Part shown: piece after piece, positions 56,162 to 64,000 of the stretch
Numbering within the stretch: the stretch's first letter is position 1
Layout of the letters: every line of letters starts with the position of its first letter
Source: Megaustenia siamemsis
Lineage: Eukaryota; Mollusca; Gastropoda; Stylommatophora; Ariophantidae
NCBI GenBank assembly: GCA_032433765.1
Contig: JAVIAB010000159.1
Location: 60,503,543 to 60,567,542 of the forward strand
DNA length: 64,000 bases
Direction: 5' to 3'
Notes under the pieces: model-generated
Seen by the model: only the letters and a program-made list of their open reading frames with translations
The model's database searches: none
What the model was told of the DNA's origin: nothing
Program-made: the position numbers and the translations under genes

Positions 56162-57069
56162 CCAACCAAAAAATATATCTTTCAACAATAATAGTATAAG
56201 CAATATACAAATACAGTGTAATATATCTCTCTGGCATATTATTATTGTCACAGCACATCAATCCTTTTTCCCTCTGCTTTTGCAAAAGATTTTATTTCTT
56301 CTACTGAAGGTGCTTTGCCAACCATTTGCAGCAGTCTAATGTAACTAATAGCAAAGATTACAGTTTCTGTGTGAATTTTTCCTTCCACACAAGCTAGTCA
56401 TATACACATCGAGACCACCAAGAATGAAAAACTCCTAATACACTGTTATTGGTAGGATCATTAAGATTTGCACCCTTGATTGCACTTCGTGCCACTATGC
56501 CATATCTGTCGACAGTATTACCATGATCACGAATGATAGCTCTTATGGTGTTAAGATTTCGAAATATCCAAAAATAGAGGTGATGGCATCTCTCTCATGA
56601 CTGTCAGGACTCTGTCATGAATTTCCTGAAATTTCCTTTTCCATACTGCTTTTTCTTCTTTGCTCATCACCATCCATTCCTCATGTGAAGGGGGTTTAAT
56701 ATCAAATAAACGTCTTGTCTTCATCCTTACTGGTCTTTGCATAATCATTATAGCAAGTATGAGGGGATCTTGAACGCCAAGCTTGTTAGAACTTGAATGC
56801 ATCGCATCCTCATTATTCATGATGATAGCTTTATACAGCTGACATGGTGCTCTGCGCTGTTCTCCTTGGAGGCTGTCATAATGACCATGATCCAGGAGAA
56901 CTAGTTGTGCTTTACCATCAAGTCCTTTACGGACAAACACATTGCCAGGGTGAGGGTCAGCATGAACAAAGCCTGTTTAAAAAATCTGGTCTGCAAAGGA
57001 TCTGACAAGTTTTTTATCAACATCTTTAAGACTAAGTCCAGAGCTTTTAATTCCTTCTAAATTATTATT
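56162..57069 (-). pseudogene. ADCK5: ADCK5 processed pseudogene (C-terminal part)
   Basis: On the minus strand the sequence reads continuously, without introns, through the end of an ABC1/ADCK-type atypical kinase of mitochondria. It starts with SSGLSLKDVDKKLVRSFADQ, then the ABC1 hallmark GFVHADPHPGNVFVRKGLDG, the metal-binding LVLLDHGHYDSL (DFG-equivalent DHG), CQLYKAIIMN, LGVQD and MIMQRPVRM. The last part, in a shifted frame, is FRNLNTIRAIIRDHGN and stops near 56400. The pattern LGVQD...MQRPV points to ADCK5 rather than ADCK1-4. Breaks: a stop before GFVHAD (about 56975) and a frameshift near 56570. It is 5'-truncated at the target-site duplication. This is host sequence moved by LINE machinery. 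Confidence 0.8.
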
Positions 57070-57070
57070 A

Positions 57071-58345
57071 GCCATGTTACAAAAATCTTGCTAAAAGTTA
57101 TACAAGGAAGGATTCAGAATAAAATCAATACTGAATTAGATGAGCAGCAATTTGGATTTAGGAAAAATGGCGGAACAAAAGAAGCCATATTTTGCATGAG
57201 AACATTAATCGGAAAGTACACAGAAGTAAACAAACCAATATATGCCTGCTTCATAGACTACACCAAAGCTTTTGATAGAGTACACCACAAACAACTTATA
57301 GAATGCCTAAAAGAGATACATCTAGATGACATGGACATAAACTAATATGTAATCTATACTGGGAGCAAACAGCAATAATAAAATATAACAAAGAGAACTA
57401 TACACCCATTGATATAAAAAGAGGAGTAAGACAGGGATGCATCATATCACCAAGCTTGTTCAATCTATACACTGAGCAAATCTTTAAAAACATCACAGAG
57501 ATGCCAGGCCTACAAATTAATGGAAAGATAATCAATAACCTAAGATATGCTGACGAAACTGTAGGCCCCTACTACTAGCAGAAATTCCTAAAGATCTACA
57601 ACAATTACTTAATGAAATAAACAAGACAAGCAAAAAATAAGGTCTAGATATGGATATCAAAAAGACTAAAACTATGATCATAAACAAAGAAAATACTCAA
57701 AACACACAAGTGGATATCAACATTGAAGGAATAGACCAGGAGACAGCTCAGAACTACAACTACATTGGACATACTATAACCAGTGATGGAAAATGTTCAA
57801 CTGAAGTAAAAAAAAAGAATAGGAATGGCAAAAAGTAATTTTAATGCCATGAAGAATATACTAACATCAAAACAAATAACACCAGGGCTAAAACTAAGAA
57901 TAGCAAAATGTTACATCACCTCACTATTCTTAAATGGTGCAGAAACATGGGCATTAGACAAGAAAACAGAACATATAATTGAAGCCTTTGAAATGTGGAT
58001 ATATAGAAGAATAGGTAGAATTGGATGGAAGGAAAAGAAAACAAACGATGAAGTATTAAAACAACTAAAAATGAAAAGAGAACTACTACACACAATTCAA
58101 ACAAGACAAATGCGACTTTTGGGCCATGTTAAAAGACACAACAGCCTACTAAAAGTAATCGTGGAGGGAAAAATACAAGGTAAAAGAGGTAGAGGCAGAC
58201 TAAGACTAAAAATGTAAGATCAAAAGATAGTCAAATCAGCCTATGACAACCTGCACCATCAAAACAAGAGACAGAGCAGAATGGCGCTCCATGGTAGCCA
58301 TCCTTCGTTGCGGAGACGGCACTCGACGATGATGATGAATCTATG
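57071..58345 (+). pseudogene. LINE family B, 3' part of the interrupted copy
   Basis: It resumes with KILLKVIQGRIQNKINTE, LDEQQFGFRKNGGTKEAI, YACFIDYTKAFDRVHHKQLI and RGVRQGCIISPSLFNLY. The catalytic box is degraded (ADET where ADDT is expected). After it come LFLNGAETWALDKKTEHIIE, GWKEKKTNDEVLKQLKMKRE, QMRLLGHVKRH and GKRGRGRLRLKM. The element ends in WRSMVAILRCGDGTR and (gatgat)n near 58330-58345. Stops at 57343 and 58217 and a frameshift at 57350-57450. Confidence 0.88.
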
Positions 58346-60365
58346 ACCAGTAGAAAGATAAATGGAGACAGAAGGCATTCCTGCCTTACTCCTGTTCTTA
58401 TTTCAAATGCTTATGTAAGCTGCCATTCATGCACCACACTAGATTTCGTTCCTTCATACATTGTTTTTATCAGGTTAATAAACTTTATGGGGATTCCGTA
58501 ATGACTCAACAACTTCCAAAGCATTATTCTGTCTAAACTATCAAATGCCTTTTCGTAATCTATGAATCCAATATAAAGTGGGGATTTTAGTTCTAAACTT
58601 TGTTCCACTATTATACGTAGAGTAGTTATTTGATCAGCACATGATCTGTTCTTCCTAAACCAGCTTGTTGATCACTCAAATGTTTCTCTATTTCTCATTT
58701 AGTCTCTCCGGAAAGATTCTGCTTAATATTTTTCCTGGCACTGATAGTAGCACAATTCCCCTGTAATTTGTGACTCCAGTAAACTTCCTTTCTTGGTAGT
58801 TTGATCATGTAACTTTCTCTCCAGTCTTTAGGTATTTCTTCCTTCTACCAAATTTTATCTAATAGATCATGTAACATCTTAGTAGAGGTGTTAATATCTG
58901 CTTTGATGGCTTCCAAAGGAATTTCATCTGGTCCTGTGGCTTTACCATTTTTTAATAGTTTGATGGCTTTCATTATTTCTTCTATGCTTGAATTTCCGCA
59001 GTTAACGTGTAACTCTTCGTCTGCTGGTAGTATATCTGGAGGATTATTTGGGCCGGGTCTGTTCAAAAGTTCTTCAATGTGCTCTTTCCATCTCTCCATT
59101 TGTACCCTTTTAATACTAATCAGATTTGTTTCTTATATTTAAAAAAAGGCATTGATCTGTTTGCATTATCTACTTAAATTATGTGTGCTGTTGTACAGTT
59201 CTTTCATATTCCCTTTATTTGCTGCATCCTCTGCCTCTTAAGTTAGTTCATCTATATATTTCCTATTATCCATTTTATGCATTTTCTCACTTCTTTGTTC
59301 ACCTTAGTGTACGCTTCCTGTGTCTTAGCTTTAGTACTTCTCGTTTTCCTTTATCTATATCTGCTTTTTTTGTTCTTTCATTCTTTAATTTTATCCAGGG
59401 TCTATGCTGTCGTCCACGCCTTATTCTCTTTTCCCCAGCGTTTCTTCGTATGCATCTTTCCATATATCCTTACCTGTTTCTAATGATCTTATATATTTAT
59501 TGTATCTTCTAGTTGTTGGAGGACTTTGTATTTGTTTGCTATTGTGACTGTGAATTTATCTTTAATTCTTTGTTCTTTAAAAAATCCCATATTCAAATAC
59601 TTTCTACCCTTAATCGTTGTAGTATATCTTTTCAGTTTATGTTTGGCTATCAGAAGTTGACGATCTGAATGTACATCTGCCCCTCTATATACTTTTACAT
59701 CGTGTAAGGATGATTTAAAATTATAATTAATTCATATGTGATATATGTTTGATTTTCCGTTCTATGATCTGTTGACACACATGTTGCTTTATATATTCTC
59801 TTATGTTGGAATATTGTTCCTCAGGGCTCATTTGATTAAGAGCACAACAATTCACAAATATCTCTCCATTCTCGATTATATCTCCAAGTCTTTACTTTCC
59901 CATAATCTCTTCGAAGCCTCTGTTGTCTGATCCTACTTTAGCATTTAGGTCTCCCATCAAGATTATAATATCCTTGGCTCGTCTTTCAACCATCTGACAT
60001 TGCAACTGTTTATAGAATTCATCTTTAACTAAATCATCCTGATCATTTGTTGGTGCATAACATTGGATAATGTGTAATTTTATTTTACTTTTTTATGTTT
60101 TAAATGTTGCTCTCATTAGTCTTTGGCTCACTGCATCCCATTCTATTATTGTCTTCTGTGCATTCCTTGATAACATTACAGCTACCCCTTCACAATGTCC
60201 TGATGATAAAATCATCGCTCTTGTAGTTAGTTTTATTCTTTCCGTACCTAGCCATCTTGTTTCGCACATTCCCAGAATATTTATTTTATAATTTCTCATT
60301 TCTTCAGCTACCTGTGCAGCTTTTCCTTGTTCGTTTAGGGTACGTACCTCCTTTCTCGCCACTTA
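58346..60365 (-). pseudogene. LINE family D, endonuclease plus first half of RT
   Basis: Reading leftward from 60365: VRTLNEQGKAAQVAEEMRNY and KINILGMCETRWLGTERIKL (APE endonuclease start), IEWDAVSQRLMRATF, then broken frames through the endonuclease end at about 59740-59960. A linker with SDRQLLIAKHKLK follows, then the RT entry MERWKEHIEELLNRPGPNN, GKATGPDEIPLEAIKAD, IPKDWRESYMIKLP and YIGFIDYEKAFDSLDRIMLW. The element stops at 58346 where family B ends, before the catalytic FADD box. A fragment containing that box in the same orientation lies at 52.3-52.8 kb. Many stops. Confidence 0.8.
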
Positions 60366-60529
60366 CGAACATGCATGATAGGGTACAGCGCCAGTTTTCT
60401 TTACTCCTCTTTCCGGCCCCGGCAGCGCACAAGCGAATACAGTGAACGTGTTCAATTATCATGTTTTCAGCTATTATACAGTGAGAGTGTTTCAATTATC
60501 TTGTATTCAGCTATTATACAGTGACAGTG

Positions 60530-60940
60530 TCAGAATTGGACACTGGACTCTAGAATAATTATAAAAATAACGACCAACGAAATGAAATGTGTCAGAAGAA
60601 TGACAGGAAACAGCTGAAGAGACAGAGTAAGAAACACTGACCTGAGGAAGAAACTCAAAATTGAACAAGCCATCGATTACATAAAGAAACAAAAGATAAA
60701 TTGCTTCGGACCCATAACAAGACATAAAGAACTAGTAATGACTCAGAGAGCAATAAACAAACACTTCGAAAACGCCAGATTAAGAAGAAGACAGAGAAAG
60801 AGATGGATTAAGGGAATACTTGAGTCACTAGGAGGGATAAAACCAGAAGAAGCCAACAGAAGAACAAACAATCACAGATTGTATCTCCCCTCGACGACAA
60901 CGGCAATGAAGGAAGGATAAAAGCAGAAGAAGAAACATCA
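60530..60940 (+). pseudogene. LINE RT C-terminal fragment (another family)
   Basis: The plus strand in shifted frames reads TNEMKCVRRMTGNS, RDRVRNTDLRKKLKIEQAID, YIKKQKINCFGPITRHKE, then RQRKRWIKGILESLGGIKPE. This is the segment after the RT core in several LINE groups. A nonsense codon interrupts it near 60617. Flanking sequence to 61190 is unassigned. Confidence 0.6.
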
Positions 60941-61189
60941 GACAAGACTGTTTTCTGTCGCCGGATTTGTTTTCACTTTACAGCTAAAATAGTATGTAAT
61001 CAATAGCAGATATAAAAGGAATTTAAGTCATAGGCCACAACAAAAACAATTTGAGATATACGGATGACACAGTCTTAATAGCATAGATAGATAAAGAACC
61101 ACAGACATGAATAACATAATAGTAAAAGAAAGCTTATACTACAACGAATATGAGTAGAAAGTATTTCAGTGTACGGTTTCTAAAAGAAA

Positions 61190-63050
61190 ATGGAATTAAA
61201 GATAAATTCGCTGATACTGGTAAGCCCACAGACCTGTTTGATGACATCTTCTGCCCGGCCCACCCATTATTTGCCTCTTTTTAGCCTGGTACCTTTCTCT
61301 GTGTTGAGCACGTGGTGCAATGGATGCTCTGTATCTGTACTAATCTTCAGGTATGCTCGTGCTCTCCAGATCTTGATTCTGTCATCCATGGTTGGAAAGT
61401 CAAGAAGATACCTCATGGCTACACAGGGAGTGTCCATCATACATCCAAGGATAATGCGCATGGCGATTTTGTATTTTCTCCAGCCTATCAATTTCAGTCC
61501 TACTGACAGTAAGAATGTCCAGGGCATACTCGATTGGTGCGAGGACTAATCCCTGGAACAGAAGAATAAGTAGCCTCTGCTCGCTGTTGGCAGCTGCCAT
61601 GACCTTCAAGGCGGCTAATCCTTTGCGGGATTTTGTTATCACATGGTCGACGTGGTCCCGAAAACACAGGCTGCGATCAAACTTAACTCCGAGGTATGTC
61701 ATCAACTTGTCCCTGGTCACCTCATCAGCTCCCATTCGTACTATCGGTGTGGTCGTATTAACGATATGATTGTTAAGGGAGAACCATGAAACTGATGCTT
61801 TATTAGGATTAACCAAGGCACCTGAAACCCCACACCAGGAAGAAATGCAATCGAGTTCGTCTTGCATTGTGGAGGCGATTCCCCGTCTGTCTCTTCCCTG
61901 TCGATATACCAGAATATCATCAGCAAAAGTCATAGTTCTTCCCCTCCCATCCAGCTGATGGGCCGTGATCGTTATTGTGTACACGTTAAATAGAACTGGT
62001 GACAATGGTGAGCCTTGTGGCAGCCCTGGACAAATGGATGTTGGCTCGGAAGACCAACTTCCACATCTGAGTATCACCTTCCTCTGAAACAGTGCCGCGG
62101 CGATCCATCTAATGAGGAAGGGGTTCACCGCCAGTTTGAGAAGCATATGCATGAGATATTCAAATGGTACCCTGTTATATGCATCCTCCAGATCTATAGC
62201 AGCAGCACATGTCTCCTCTCGTCTGTGGAAGCCTTCGAAGACGTCATAGCCAAAGACCACCGCATTGAGCCATGTCTCTTTGTTATAAACCTCCGATTGT
62301 GGGTAGGAATACGCGTTTCTGTTCAAGGCGACAGGTGAGGACACGGACAATTATTTTCTCCAGCAGATTGCCCGCAGTGTTCTGCATTGTGATGATTCTG
62401 TAGGCACTGATCTGAGAATGGTCCTTGTTTGGCTTCGGTAGCGGTAGTAAGTAGCTGTGTAGTCACTCCTCCTTAATCTGGCCACTCCGAATACTGGCAT
62501 TAAACTCATTGGCCAGTATTGTCAAGTCGTCGTCAGCTAAATCGCCTATGTCATCATACCGAACACCATCTGGACCAGGAGCAGTGTTGTGTGACCTTTT
62601 AAGTGTCGTGCGAATGGCATCGGTTGTGATTGTGAGATCTTCTTCCAGCCCTACATCGTTACACAAATTTGACAACGATCCCCGTATCCTCATTCTTACA
62701 GCCTCATTTCTTTGGTCCGTCTGCTCAATGTAGCGGGCAAGCTGGGCCTTCCCTTTGCTCTCATCAGTTTTATGCCATCTCCGGCCTGTGCTCTGAAAGT
62801 CTGGTATGCCTTTGTGTCGTGTTGTGCAATTCATGCTCTGATGAAGGCGCCAGAATGTGGCTAGCGATTTTTCTGTGCACACTTTTTTACAGAAGTCATC
62901 CCATTTGGCACCCTTAGCCTGCTTAGCGCATAGTTTAAAGTGCATAATTTTTTGGTCGACCTCTACTTTCAGACGCTTCAAGAGCTCAGGTTGTGTTCTA
63001 CCATACCTTCTGGCTTTCTGCCATGTCTTCACCGTGCTGTTTTCCAGTGA
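61190..63050 (-). pseudogene. LINE family E reverse transcriptase, decayed
   Basis: From 63050 leftward: KTWQKARRYGRTQPELLKRL, KWDDFCKKVC, then the RT entry TLKRSHNTAPGPDGVRYDDI. After a break near 62463 come AAIDLEDAYNRVPFEYLMH, PGLPQGSPLSPVLFNVYT, the catalytic TFADDILVYRQ, then YLGVKFDRSLCFRDHVDHV and LVLAPIEYALDILTVSRTE. It continues past a stop at 61400 into RARAYLKISTDTEHPL and ends near 61200. The missing RNase H region is represented by the fragment at 3.1-4.07 kb. At least three frame breaks. Confidence 0.85.
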
Positions 63051-63471
63051 AATAAGTGTTGTTTTCCAGTGAAATTTCCTGTTTATTTGTTTGTTTTTAT
63101 TTATTTTTTAAGGGTTCATGTGAGTGTACGCGCTTTCTATTTGATGTAATTCACTTTGCTTCTTTTGATTCATTGCATTTTGTTATAATTTCCTTATTTC
63201 ATCACTCATCCTTGTTGTTGCACTATTGAACGCGTCAAAAAATGGCGGTTTGTTTACGCCGGTTTGTCGTCAAGGACGCGTAAGTCATTTAATTTGTAGA
63301 AAGCTCACAGTGTTTTCGCGTGCTGCTGAGCAAGTTACTGGAGTTGGCCAGTTTATAACGTGGAACGGGTTCTGTGCCGTGCGACTGAGCAAGTGCACGT
63401 GAGTCTGGACCATCCAAAGCATCGACGTTCAGCGACGTTCATCAAAGACGACGGTAAGTGTAAGTTTTCAG

Positions 63472-64000
63472 ATGCAGCCCAAACGACATCATCGAAGAAG
63501 GAAAACACGACGGGGCAAGAGGGGTGGCACTAAACTGTCAAAGTGTGGGAGGCTAGGCCTAAAGTATGTGCGCGTTACTTATTGGAATTGTGGGTCCATT
63601 AATCAACGACGGCCCATTCTTGATAAGCTACGGTGCGGCGCCGATATAATGGCTTTACAAGAAACTCTTCTTGGTGACAGGGCAGTAAGTACTCCTGGCT
63701 TTCATTGTTTTTACAATAGACGACACCTTGGGCAGGTCATCCTTGTGCGCAACAATATGGTGGCAGCTGAGGTTGATATGTCTGTGTGGAACAATGCAGA
63801 ATTGCAGGTACATGCGGTTAGGGTGCAGACCCCAGTTCATTTCGTGATTGTTAATGTGTATGCCTGTAATGGGAAGGTGAACACCCAACAATGGCAGAAT
63901 CTCTTCGAATTCGATGAAGAGAATGTCATTTTCTGCGGAGACTTTATGCTAGAGTTGACCTGTGGGGTAACGTCATAACCAACAAGCAGGAAGAAGACCT
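63472..64000 (+). pseudogene. LINE endonuclease, start of ORF2, running off the window
   Basis: ATG at 63472 begins a basic N-terminus (PKRHHRRRKTRRGKRGG), followed by an APE endonuclease: VRVTYWNCGSINQRRPILDK, ADIMALQETLLGDRAVS, HFVIVNVYACNGKVNTQQW and VIFCGDFMLEL (GDFN box with Met for Asn). A stop at 63976-63978 closes this frame; the DLWGNVITNKQ-like continuation is in another frame. It lies head to head with the minus-strand RT of family E, about 420 bases away. The 63230-63470 stretch may be its 5' untranslated region. Confidence 0.7.

Overview
The window is eukaryotic, AT-rich, repeat-dominated DNA from an animal, most likely an invertebrate. The evidence is several families of endonuclease/reverse-transcriptase LINEs, tRNA-derived SINEs, a hAT transposon, an intronless copy of the animal kinase gene ADCK5, and a block of double-stranded DNA virus (Polinton-like) genes. 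A mollusc or other lophotrochozoan would fit, but this is inference. I see no intact host protein-coding gene. Nearly all recognisable coding sequence belongs to mobile elements or integrated virus, mostly decayed.

Layout. 1-3.1 kb: a LINE 3' end, two short minisatellites and the first block of a 33-bp satellite. 3.1-4.07 kb: a LINE RNase H fragment. 4.07-25.7 kb: about 16 kb of the same 33-bp satellite (unit reads MGIAVRSGRVD), split by a 5.4 kb viral insertion at 17,232-22,647. That insertion carries, all on the minus strand, a truncated small gene, a broken packaging ATPase, an intact capsid-like gene, three tandem paralogues of an unrecognised gene, and an AT-rich terminus. 25.8-31 kb: LINE debris and a 964-codon LINE open reading frame flanked by an 18-bp target-site duplication. 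31-35.3 kb: a SINE whose 3' end has become a 41-bp minisatellite, then 28-bp and two related 33-bp arrays. 36-41.6 kb: LINE and SINE pieces, a short retrocopy end with polyadenylation signal and tail, and a hAT element with one frameshift. 41.6-47 kb: a LINE gag-like ORF1 and an RT gene, each with an internal minisatellite grown from its own coding sequence. 47-64 kb: at least six decayed LINE copies in both orientations. One of them is split by a 2.4 kb insertion that holds the ADCK5 retrocopy, a minisatellite and a two-headed SINE.

Two themes stand out. First, tandem repeats here repeatedly arise inside mobile elements (SINE tail, zinc-knuckle region of ORF1, N-terminal part of an RT gene). 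Second, the 33-bp satellite took up a DNA virus-like element that keeps an intact capsid-like gene and a recent-looking gene triplication. The very long open frames over the satellites follow from a 33-bp unit that lacks stops in four of six frames, and are not genes.
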